From NCBI GenBank assembly GCA_026399755.1, contig JAPLQI010000132.1, forward strand, positions 1 through 33,134: 33,134 nt of DNA. Reading direction: 5' to 3'. Below are positions 16,322 to 23,095 of the stretch, one piece after another. Source of the stretch: Pseudomonadota bacterium (GTDB lineage: Bacteria > Pseudomonadota > Gammaproteobacteria > Burkholderiales > Chitinibacteraceae). The translations under genes were made by a program, and so were the position numbers. Positions within the stretch are counted from its first letter, which is position 1, and each line of letters begins with the position of its first letter. Below the pieces are notes generated by a model. It searched no databases. It was given only the letters and a program-made list of their open reading frames with translations, and was not told where the DNA came from.

Positions 16322-16427
16322 AAAGTTACGGGGAAAGTTACGCTTAAAAGTACCGCTTGAAAGTACCGGCAAAGTTACGCCAAAGTACCGCCAAAGTACC
16401 GCATAAAAGTACCGCCTAAAGTACCGC
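16322..16427 (+). repeat. Nine-copy AAAGTACCGC direct-repeat array
   Basis: AAAGT(A/T)(C/A)CG units begin at 16322, 16334, 16347, 16360, 16371, 16382, 16393, 16406 and 16418. Spacing is 11-13 bp, close to one helical turn plus, with five central units being exact AAAGTACCGC. Short degenerate linkers (TTA, TTG, C, ATA) separate them. It lies about 190-300 bp upstream of the R-M start, so it could be an operator array, a second iteron set or decayed coding repeats. No protein is named by it. Confidence 0.7.
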
Positions 16428-17229
16428 ATAGCCTCCAGTAATAGCATTCCAAAAATATGAAAACGAGTATATGGCGGCTATTCATATCAGAGGAGGAAAT
16501 GCATTTTTTTCGGCAGCACCACAAAGAATTATTCTATATTTTTATTTGTTAATTCAAATAAAAACAATAGCTTATGGCTTGATTTAATCATACTGAGGTG
16601 GAATAAATTCTGCACTTAATCAGCCATTTCTCTTGAATTAGCTCATGTAAAAACCAACACAATTAAATGATGCATTTCATCACTTAGCAGTCATTTCAAA
16701 GGTAAGTCAGCCGCCGATTGGACTTGAGTTTTTGGGTACTAACGCGCACGCGCGCGAGGCAGGGGCGGTAGTTACGGGTAAATAGGCTAGATCGAGGCAC
16801 GCTACTTGCTGAGTTTACGGCGCTACTTACTAAAGCATTTCTTGCGCTTGGGATGGGGTATTGCCAGCAGGGATGTCTGCATACTTTCAAGCAGGCAGTC
16901 ACTATAAAAAGATATGCCTGAATTGATTACGCTCTTACAGGCATAGTCTTGCTGCTAATGTCTGCTGGTTAATTCGTTATCAGCAAACATCAGCGCTAAT
17001 TGGTCGCTGCGTGGCGAGATCTCCACAACTATTATTAGAGGAGGTAAAAATAGCTTGTTGATCGTTTGCGGTGAATATATCTGCGTTTGGATCAATTAAA
17101 TTTCTGTTTGCTAGCTGGCGAGCTGAGGAAAACGATTGTTTGCGTATAAGTACTACAAAATTTTAATCGTTTAAGGGGGAAATTCAGGCGGGGTAGAGCG
17201 GGGATACTTATGAGGCAAAAAAAGAGACT
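16428..17229. other. Gene-poor right arm of the element
   Basis: No convincing gene is seen. A minus-strand 68-codon frame (16696-16902) has no recognisable motif. A short alternating purine-pyrimidine run (ACGCGCACGCGCGCG, near 16740) could favour Z-DNA. The rest is AT-rich with many stops, typical of a decayed island end. Confidence 0.45.
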
Positions 17230-17250
17230 GTAACCATAACTGTAACCATA
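17230..17250 (+). promoter_or_regulatory. Candidate integrase/excisionase arm sites, right end
   Basis: GTAACCATA at 17230-17238 and 17242-17250, within ACTGTAACCATAA units that overlap by one base, with the same 12-bp period as the pair at 3103-3123. They lie 55 bp inside the right attachment repeat. Confidence 0.55.
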
Positions 17251-17304
17251 AACCGCTCATTTAGGATTTATGCATGCAGCTGAAAATGCTAAGTCTTTGT
17301 TTTA

Positions 17305-17351
17305 ATTGGTGCGCCCAGTAGGAATCGAACCTACGACCTTCAGCTTCGGAA
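17305..17351 (-). repeat. attR: 47-bp direct repeat inside the intact tRNA-Arg
   Basis: Identical to 2948-2994. It covers the 3' half of the tRNA, from the anticodon loop to two bases beyond the encoded CCA. After integration this half comes from the element and restores a functional tRNA, while the chromosomal original remains at the left end. Confidence 0.93.
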
Positions 17352-17383
17352 ACTGACACTCTATCCAACTGAGCTATGAGCGC
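17307..17383 (-). tRNA. tRNA-Arg, anticodon CCG
   Basis: Reading the minus strand from 17383: acceptor GCGCTCA pairs with TGGGCGC; D arm GCTC-AGTTGGATA-GAGT; anticodon stem TCAGT/GCTGA with loop TTCCGAA, anticodon CCG (codon CGG); T arm GTAGG-TTCGAAT-CCTAC; discriminator A and encoded CCA at 17307-17309. All stems form. It is the integration site of the element and is kept functional by it. Confidence 0.96.
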
Positions 17384-17400
17384 ACGACAGGAAGGACCGC

Positions 17401-17429
17401 ATAATAACGTGTTTATGCGCATCAGTCTA
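17401..17429 (-). promoter_or_regulatory. Promoter of tRNA-Arg
   Basis: On the minus strand, TAGACT (17424-17429) is followed by a 17-bp spacer and TATTAT (17401-17406), ending 17 bases before the mature tRNA 5' end. This lies on the chromosomal side, so the element does not break expression. Confidence 0.6.
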
Positions 17430-17439
17430 TGCGTAGGCT

Positions 17440-17469
17440 TTGTGGCTATCCACAAAATGTCGGTATAAT
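17440..17469 (+). promoter_or_regulatory. Promoter of the cytochrome c gene
   Basis: TTGTGG (17440-17445), an 18-bp spacer and a perfect TATAAT (17464-17469), about 60 bases before the cytochrome start. It is divergent from the tRNA promoter, with start sites only some 80 bp apart. Confidence 0.65.
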
Positions 17470-17529
17470 CCCCCTTAATCATATATGGTTTTATTTCCAA
17501 CTCATGAACTTACATAAAAAGGGATGACA

Positions 17530-18279
17530 ATGAGCGGTAGCAACGTGAAAGCGTCAAAGGGCATTGCTGGCTTGATACTGGCGGCAGTGATTGGAGTGCC
17601 GCTATTTGTTTATCTGCTTATCAAGCTATTTACCTCAGGCAGCGGCATTGATGTCACTCGCTCAACGATGACCACTGAAGCGGTTTCGGCACGCTTACAG
17701 CCCATTGGCAGCATCAAGATTGTGGATGGTGGCCCTCCAGGATCAAAAAGTGGTAAAGCGGTTTATGAAGCCGTCTGTATTTCCTGTCATGGCACGGGCC
17801 TTGCTGGTGCGCCTAAATTTGGCGATGCGGGCTCTTGGGGCACGCGTCTTTCTCAAGGCTTTGAAACCCTTTGGACACATGCCATCAAAGGTTTGAATGC
17901 CATGCCTGCTAAAGGTGGCGCAGCTGATTTAACGGATGATGAAGTCAAACGTGCCGTGGCCTTTATGGGCAATGCTGCCGGTGGAAAGTTTGAAGAGCCT
18001 AAGGTTGAAGGCGCAGCGGCTGGCGGTGCAATTGACCCAGCGACTAAGGGTAAAGAAATTTACGATTCAGTTTGTATGGCTTGCCACGCGGCTGGCTTAG
18101 CGGGCGCACCTAAGTTTGGCGATAAGGCAGCTTGGGCTCCTCGCTTGAAAGATGGCGTTGATAGTGCCATTGCCATCGCAAGCAAGGGCTTGAACGCAAT
18201 GCCACCTAAGGGCGGCTATAGCGGCTCGGATGCAGAGTTTGCTGCGGCAGCACACTACCTTATTAATAACAGCAAGTAA
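17530..18279 (+). CDS. Membrane-anchored dihaem cytochrome c5-like protein
   Basis: 249 residues carrying electrons in the periplasmic respiratory chain; dihaem c5 proteins of Neisseriales feed terminal oxidases. An uncleaved N-terminal helix (about 12-35, GLILAAVIGVPLFVYLLI) anchors it. Domain one has haem site CISCH (Cys83, Cys86, His87) with Met125 as the likely sixth ligand. Domain two has CMACH (Cys182, Cys185, His186) with Met224. The two domains repeat nearly the same text (GLAGAPKFGD, GLNAMP.KGG), so they arose by duplication. The linker is Ala/Gly/Glu-rich. The ATG at 17530 is preferred over the one at 17524, because AAGGG abuts the latter but stands six bases before the former. A terminator follows. 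Confidence 0.92.
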   Translation: MSGSNVKASKGIAGLILAAVIGVPLFVYLLIKLFTSGSGIDVTRSTMTTEAVSARLQPIGSIKIVDGGPPGSKSGKAVYEAVCISCHGTGLAGAPKFGDAGSWGTRLSQGFETLWTHAIKGLNAMPAKGGAADLTDDEVKRAVAFMGNAAGGKFEEPKVEGAAAGGAIDPATKGKEIYDSVCMACHAAGLAGAPKFGDKAAWAPRLKDGVDSAIAIASKGLNAMPPKGGYSGSDAEFAAAAHYLINNSK

Positions 18280-18298
18280 GACGTGTTTTAATCAAAAA

Positions 18299-18322
18299 GC
18301 GGGCAGCGTTGCCCGCTTTTTT
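18299..18322 (+). terminator. Intrinsic terminator of the cytochrome gene
   Basis: GCGGGCA (18299-18305), loop GCGT, TGCCCGC (18310-18316) and six T residues, 20 bases after the stop codon. Confidence 0.9.
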
Positions 18323-18504
18323 ATGCCTGTTCAGTAATAATTTCCCTTGTCCTTATCGCCTAGATCACTGAAAATTTCACCTCACTCCATGCTATTTACT
18401 TAAATTGATTATTCAATTTTTTAAGTAATTGGCCAACATCGTATTTCTTCCGGGTTTCCGATATGGTGTTTATTGATTAGCCCGTGGTGTGTAAGGCAGT
18501 TTCT

Positions 18505-18825
18505 ATGTTGAGTTATTGGCTAGTATTAGGCGTAGCCGTTTTTACTGAGATTATCTGGGCTTTATCATTAAAATATGTTCAGCTACACCCCAATCCATGG
18601 GTGATTGCAGGATCAATTGCTTTATCTTTTTTAAATATGGCATTGCTGTCTTATGCAATGAAAGGAATTCCAGCAGGCACGGCCTATGCTATTTGGACAG
18701 GCCTCGGTGCTGTGGGTGTAACCATAGGCGGCATTATGCTGTTCGGGGACCCGCTAGGCGCGACGCGGATTTTCTTTTTATGCATTATTGTAAGCGGTGT
18801 TGTAGGCCTGAAAATGGCGAGTTAA
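18505..18825 (+). CDS. sugE: Small multidrug resistance-family exporter, SugE/Gdx type
   Basis: 106 residues with four membrane helices, the SMR size. Glu15 (TEIIWALSLKY) is the essential coupling acid of helix 1. The helix 3 text GTAYAIWTGLGAVG is closer to the SugE/Gdx branch than to EmrE. Gdx members export guanidinium in exchange for protons as antiparallel dimers; whether this one does so, or handles quaternary ammonium compounds, is not decided by the sequence alone. The frame opens earlier at a GTG (18484), but ATG 18505 has AAGG eight bases upstream and begins directly at the first helix. No guanidine riboswitch could be recognised in the 180-base leader. It has its own terminator and stands alone. 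Confidence 0.85.
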   Translation: MLSYWLVLGVAVFTEIIWALSLKYVQLHPNPWVIAGSIALSFLNMALLSYAMKGIPAGTAYAIWTGLGAVGVTIGGIMLFGDPLGATRIFFLCIIVSGVVGLKMAS

Positions 18826-18830
18826 ATATA

Positions 18831-18861
18831 AAAAGGCCTGCTTAAAAAAGCAGGCCTTTTT
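18831..18861 (+). terminator. Terminator after the SMR gene
   Basis: AAAAGGCCTGC (18831-18841) pairs with GCAGGCCTTTT (18850-18860) across an A-rich loop, with a flanking T run. The symmetrical A and T runs allow use from both strands, but no minus-strand gene ends here. Confidence 0.9.
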
Positions 18862-18903
18862 ACATGTTCAAGCGCTTAGAAATATAGCTAAGCAAGGCAA
18901 AAC

Positions 18904-18977
18904 CGTCATCCCCGAATGTTTTTATCGGGGATCCAGCAGCGTAGCTGGATTCCCGCTAACGACACGCGGGAATGACG
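18904..18977. repeat. GTCATCCCCGA-type hairpin repeat, copy 1
   Basis: Ends are CGTCATCCCCGA and CGCGGGAATGACG, near-inverted. Inside, ATCCCCGA pairs with TCGGGGAT, CCAGC with GCTGG, and TTCCCGC with GCGGGAA, so three hairpins line up in 74 bp. A second copy lies at 26389-26456. It lies in the space between the SMR terminator and the end of pepD, and may be a mobile MITE or REP-like unit. Confidence 0.8.
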
Positions 18978-18997
18978 ATAAGCCACGTCCTTAGGCT

Positions 18998-20446
18998 TTA
19001 GGCTTTAGGCACTGCGGCCAGTGTATCGACCAGTAATTCCCAGAACGAGGCCACAGAGGCAATCTCTACTCGCTCATCAGGTGAATGCGCGCCTCTTATC
19101 GTTGGGCCAAATGACACCATATCCATTTTAGGATAGGCCGCACCAAGCAGGCCACATTCAAGGCCTGCATGAATCACTTGTACTTTTGGCTGTGCACCGT
19201 AACGCTGCTGATACACATTTTGAACTAGGGCTAAGGCTGTGGAATTAAGATCAGGCGTCCAACCAGGATATTCGCCTTCTTCTTCCACCACGCAGCCGCC
19301 TAAACGCCCTACTGCCGTAATGGCATCGGCCAGCTCACGCATACGGATATTTTTAAGCGATCTGACCATTAATACCGCTTCAAAACGTCCATTTTCTACG
19401 CTCACAACGCCCAAATTATTCGACGTTTCTACAACGCCCGGCAGTGATTTGCTCCAGCGGCGCACACCGTGCGGCAGCGCCAATAACAAATCAAGGGCCA
19501 AACGAGCATGGGCGGCAATCGGCACAATATCTGTGCTCGATGGCTTTAATGAAATGGCAAGATGCGGATCTACATCCACTAATTCATCACGAAATAGCGC
19601 TTGATAGCTATCTACAATTTCTGCCAAACGCGGCGCATCACATGCCGCCACAGAGATTTTAGCGAAGGCTTCCCGAGCCAAGGCATTGCGTAAAGTACCG
19701 CCCGTAAATGAGATCAGCTTGGCTTCAATTTCACGGCTGGCCGCATTGATCACCCGTGCTAGTAATCGAATTGCATTCCCCCGCTCCAGATGAATATCCA
19801 CACCAGAATGCCCGCCCACAAGGCCAGTCAGGGCGATTTCAAATACATCAAAACCAGCAGCCAAAGGCTCGGTGCTTAATTTGCGCGACAGGGTAATATC
19901 TACGCCACCCGCGCAGCCCACATACACCTCGCCCCATTCCTCGGTATCCAAGTTTAATAATAACTGGCCCTGCAATAAATCAGGCTCAAGCGCGCGTGCG
20001 CCTGTCATGCCGCTTTCTTCATCGACAGTCAGCAGCACTTCGAGCGGGCCATGGCGCAAATTGCTCTCTAGCATGGCTAAGGCTGCAGCTACCCCAATGC
20101 CATTATCCGCGCCCAACGTTGTGCCCTCGGCGTAAACCCAGCTACCTTCAATGCGCGTGCGGATAGGGTCCCGCATAAAATCATGGCTATGATTGGCATT
20201 TTTCTGCGCCACCATATCCAAATGCCCTTGTAAAACCACGCCTTGCCTATCTTCCATGCCGGGCGATGCAGGTTTACGAATAATTAAATTCCCACCCCGA
20301 TCGAGCTGCGCAAACAAGCCACGATCTGTAGCCCAAGCCTGAATATGATCGCGCAGGGCGGATTCATGGCGAGATGGCCGCGGAAAGCGACAAATTGTAT
20401 CGAAATGACGCCACAAAGGCTGTGGTGCAAGATCTGTAATTACCAT
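18998..20446 (-). CDS. pepD: Cytosolic dipeptidase PepD (aminoacyl-histidine dipeptidase, M20)
   Basis: 482 residues, the usual size for PepD (about 485). It hydrolyses Xaa-His and many other dipeptides in the cytosol with two zinc ions. The family motifs are clear: LQGHLDMVAQK (His75, Asp77), TTLGADNGIGVAAALAML (Asp114), VDEESGMTGA (Glu143-Glu144), NLDTEEWGE (Asp167) and, near the end, GPTIRGAHSPDE with the last His ligand. The lid domain lies at about 200-390. The start codon at 20446 is the first Met; the ribosome site (GAGATTGAACC) is modest. It is monocistronic. A hairpin repeat, not a terminator, follows its stop. Confidence 0.95.
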   Translation of the reverse strand: MVITDLAPQPLWRHFDTICRFPRPSRHESALRDHIQAWATDRGLFAQLDRGGNLIIRKPASPGMEDRQGVVLQGHLDMVAQKNANHSHDFMRDPIRTRIEGSWVYAEGTTLGADNGIGVAAALAMLESNLRHGPLEVLLTVDEESGMTGARALEPDLLQGQLLLNLDTEEWGEVYVGCAGGVDITLSRKLSTEPLAAGFDVFEIALTGLVGGHSGVDIHLERGNAIRLLARVINAASREIEAKLISFTGGTLRNALAREAFAKISVAACDAPRLAEIVDSYQALFRDELVDVDPHLAISLKPSSTDIVPIAAHARLALDLLLALPHGVRRWSKSLPGVVETSNNLGVVSVENGRFEAVLMVRSLKNIRMRELADAITAVGRLGGCVVEEEGEYPGWTPDLNSTALALVQNVYQQRYGAQPKVQVIHAGLECGLLGAAYPKMDMVSFGPTIRGAHSPDERVEIASVASFWELLVDTLAAVPKA

Positions 20447-21388
20447 GGTTCAATCTCAGTCAATGACAAGCTGTAGCGATTTGCCAGATGAATCTGGCAA
20501 AAGCAAAATGGGGTTGTGAAGAATTCCTCAGCGGCACGCAGGTGCTTTGGAAGGGTAAACCTGTGTAAACGAGTAAGGAGCGATGACATTTGATGTTTAT
20601 TTATTTTTTTACGATTCAATGCCATCACGATTAGCAATAGATTTAATTATCGTTTATTAAAAAATTTGATCTCTCAGACTACATTGATTCATTTATGTGA
20701 ATAACAAGGGCCACTTCGTGTAAAAAATATGCGTCAAAAAATTCAGCCCAAGGTTCTTGAGATCCTAAAACCTAAAATCAGGCTTGCTCATCGCTAGATA
20801 TTTTTCAGAAAAGTAAAAACACTTCAAATCAGAGCAGCCCCATGCTATCGCAAACCGCTAGCGCCGTGAATCCTCATCTTCATTTAATATCGAAGTTAAG
20901 CCAAATAAACATGGCGATTAAGGCCTTACTGAGCAAAGATCAAGTAAATAAATTTTTATACACCCTAAGATTATTTTTTGGCTGTGTTTATTTAATTTGC
21001 GCAACAGCCACATCCAAATTTTATAATCTATTTCACTTTATAAAATATAATTTATTTTATTTTTCTGGCGTCATTAATTCACAAATCTCATTATGCAGCT
21101 CGGCCATTTTTCACGACACACCATGCAGCCTAAGGCACTAATCGGTCAGCTTATACCGTTAAAAGGCTGGCGCGCATTATATATTAGGAATCTTACGCAT
21201 TAAAAGGAGGGATAACAGGGGCAGCGCATTTTGTACGACCAGTGGTATTATCTAATAATATTTTTAATCATAAAGAAACTCACAGTGTATAAACCTTGAG
21301 TTTTAAGTGTTCCATTTCCATCAAAAGATTCTCAATCTTCGATTTATTTTTTCTAAGCCTATTTCTAATCACCATAAAAAGATGACGT
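20447..21388. other. Long intergenic region between pepD and rarD
   Basis: About 940 bp, mostly AT-rich. No convincing gene was found. A 99-codon plus-strand frame (20842-21141) has no motif and an amino-acid make-up of non-coding AT-rich DNA. No repeat of the kinds seen elsewhere in the window was recognised. It carries the upstream regions of both divergent genes. Confidence 0.5.
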
Positions 21389-22282
21389 ATGCTGTCTGCC
21401 CAAGGTTTATTACTCTCACTGATTGCATCGCTAGTTTTCTCAGTATTGGGCTGGTATAGCACCCAGCTTAGCCCCTTGCGTGGTTTAGATATTTTTGCGT
21501 GGCGCATTATTTGGACCGTCCCAGCCATGCTGTTATTACTTGCTTTGCTCAAGCATGGCGCAAAAATGCGCAGCACGCTTGCCCGCTTTAAACACGAGCG
21601 TATTTTGTGGCTAGCGCTGCCTGTGAATGCGCTGCTATTAGCCATTCAACAAGTCATGTTTATGTGGGCTCCATTAGAAGGGCGCTTGCAGGAAGTATCA
21701 CTGGGCTATTTTTTATTGCCCTTGGTGATGGTACTGGTTGGGTACTTTGTATATAAAGAGCGCCCAAGTCGATTGCAATGGATTGCCGTTTTTCTTGCCC
21801 TCTTAGGGGTATTGCATGAGCTTTGGCTGACTCGGGCTTTTTCTTGGGTGACACTGGTAACAGCGCTAGGCTATCCGCCCTATTTAATGATACGCAGAGC
21901 CTTACATCTCGATCCATTTAGTGGCTTTTTGCTCGAAACGCTCTTTATTCTGCCCGTTGCCGTGGCCATGGTTTATCTACACCCGGCAGCAACTGATGCA
22001 TTACACAGCGCGCCCCTACTCTGGGTGCTGCTTCCCTGCCTTGGCATCATGACCGCCACCGCTTTTGTCTGCTATTTAATGGCGAGTAAATTACTCACTA
22101 TCGGCCTGCTTGGGATCTTGGGCTATGTGGAGCCGGTGCTGCTGTTTATGATCTCGCTCTTTGTACTCGGCGAGCCCTTTAGCGCCGCAGGATTGGGGAC
22201 TTATATCCCAATTTGGCTAGCGATTTTACTAACCTGTTGGCAAAGCATACGAACCCTACGCCAGCAGCGACGGAAAGCCTAA
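21389..22282 (+). CDS. rarD: RarD family EamA-type transporter
   Basis: 297 residues, the size of RarD (about 296), with ten hydrophobic segments. Family text is seen from the start: GLLLSLIASLVFSVLGWYSTQLSPL, FAWRIIWTVPAMLLLL (split here by short gaps), and later LGFLGILGYVEP-like LLGILGYVEPVLLFMISLFVLGE. RarD proteins belong to the drug/metabolite transporter superfamily; E. coli RarD was linked to chloramphenicol sensitivity, but the substrate is unknown. It has its own terminator six bases after the stop. Ribosome site AAGATGA is weak. Confidence 0.88.
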   Translation: MLSAQGLLLSLIASLVFSVLGWYSTQLSPLRGLDIFAWRIIWTVPAMLLLLALLKHGAKMRSTLARFKHERILWLALPVNALLLAIQQVMFMWAPLEGRLQEVSLGYFLLPLVMVLVGYFVYKERPSRLQWIAVFLALLGVLHELWLTRAFSWVTLVTALGYPPYLMIRRALHLDPFSGFLLETLFILPVAVAMVYLHPAATDALHSAPLLWVLLPCLGIMTATAFVCYLMASKLLTIGLLGILGYVEPVLLFMISLFVLGEPFSAAGLGTYIPIWLAILLTCWQSIRTLRQQRRKA

Positions 22283-22287
22283 GCCAA

Positions 22288-22318
22288 CACCGCTCGAAAT
22301 CTGAGCGGTGGTTTTTTT
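22288..22318 (+). terminator. Intrinsic terminator of rarD
   Basis: CACCGCTC (22288-22295) pairs with GAGCGGTG (22303-22310), followed by GTTTTTTT. Confidence 0.92.
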
Positions 22319-22398
22319 CCCCTCGGGTACTTTGCCTCACAACAGCGGCAAGGCATTCTTTTATGATTCCTCAGTTCCCACTGAGATGACTCATAATT

Positions 22399-22779
22399 AT
22401 GAAAAGTTTTGCCTTAAGCAGCATGCTCATGATCTGCCTTGCTGCCCCAAGCTACGCCAGTCAATGGCTAGAATTAGGCAGTATGCCCAATGGCAATCTG
22501 ATTTCGGTGCTCGATACGCAAATTCGTAAAGGTGACATTATCACCACCCGCATCCGTAATGATTTATCAGAACCCAAGCCAACAGAACACGGCAGCATTA
22601 CTCGTATCGAAGCAGACTTACAAATTAATTGCAGCAAGAAAACAATTTCCCCAATTCGTACCTTTTTATTTGATGATCAGGGCAGCACAGAACTTTCTGT
22701 GAATTTACGTGGCGGGCGGGATTTCATCAAAAAGAATGAAGACAGCTCTTTTGGTTTAGCCATTAAGGAGTTGTGCTAA
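22399..22779 (+). CDS. Secreted protein, surface-adhesin E-like
   Basis: 126 residues with a Sec signal peptide ending in PSYA (about residue 20). The mature part, WLELGSMPNGNLISVLDTQI then KGDIITTRIRNDL, and later IEADLQINCSKK and a C-terminal Cys, follows the pattern of the adhesin E domain (PF16747), in which an alternating beta pattern carries a strand-turn VxxVWxR segment and two conserved Cys form a disulfide. The two Cys in the mature part (one in INCSKK, one as the last residue) would do so. Role unknown; the Haemophilus namesake binds host proteins, but most members are uncharacterised. It stands alone after rarD. Confidence 0.55.
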   Translation: MKSFALSSMLMICLAAPSYASQWLELGSMPNGNLISVLDTQIRKGDIITTRIRNDLSEPKPTEHGSITRIEADLQINCSKKTISPIRTFLFDDQGSTELSVNLRGGRDFIKKNEDSSFGLAIKELC

Positions 22780-22884
22780 AAAACACGTGCAGTAAGTTTA
22801 TTGATTGTGATCCGAAATAATTGGTTAGAGTCAAAAAAGCTTTTTTAAACTAACGATATGCAAAAACAACTATTTTTAAACCGT

Positions 22885-23048
22885 AGTAGCCTGTCAGACT
22901 TAGGCGATCGTAGCGAGGGAAAGACCGGTTTGAGACAGATTTCATGCATTTTTGAGGCGTATAGCTGGCTATACAACGAAAAAATGCATGGAATGTGGCC
23001 AAATCCGGCTTTTCCGCAGTAGATCAGCCCTAAGCCTGACAGGCTGCT
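22885..23048. repeat. 164-bp palindromic MITE-like element
   Basis: Ends are near-perfect inverted repeats: AGTAGCCTGTCAGACTTAGG (from 22885) and, at the other end, the reverse complement of AGCAGCCTGTCAGGCTTAGG (ending 23048). Further inside, ATGCATTTTT faces AAAAATGCAT, GACCGGTTT faces AAATCCGGC, and GTATAGC faces GCTATAC at the centre. The whole unit folds back on itself. No open frame of useful size is inside. This fits a non-autonomous transposable unit mobilised in trans; target duplications were not clear. Confidence 0.75.
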
Positions 23049-23095
23049 GAATAGCACGGTATTATCTAAGCATCGCAACACATCGAGAATCTGCC

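Larger units (their letters stand above)
2948..17351. mobile_element. Integrative element (P4-like satellite or genomic island) in tRNA-Arg(CCG), about 14.4 kb
   Basis: The element is bounded by identical 47-bp repeats (2948-2994 and 17305-17351), the right one inside an intact tRNA-Arg. Inside the left end is a tyrosine integrase, followed by a toxin-antitoxin pair, an AlpA-type regulator, an antirepressor-domain protein, a structured leader, a P4-type primase, a DUF927 helicase, an origin-like repeat cluster and a restriction-modification gene. No capsid, tail, relaxase or conjugation genes are present, so it would need a helper for transfer. The integrase lies at the end away from the intact tRNA, unlike many P4-type islands where it is next to it. 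All recognisable genes look intact. Confidence 0.92.

Noticed and set aside
16322-16427. CRISPR array reading of the AAAGTACCGC repeats
   Set aside because: Units are about 10 bp with 1-3-bp linkers; there are no spacers of CRISPR length and no cas genes.
16696-16902. 68-codon minus-strand frame in the right arm of the element
   Set aside because: Ser/Arg-rich with no motif or ribosome site; consistent with chance in non-coding DNA.
18324-18504. Possible guanidine riboswitch before the SMR gene
   Set aside because: The conserved ykkC or mini-ykkC motifs (such as ACGR loops) could not be found.
20842-21141. 99-codon plus-strand frame between pepD and rarD
   Set aside because: AT-driven composition, no motif and no clear ribosome site.
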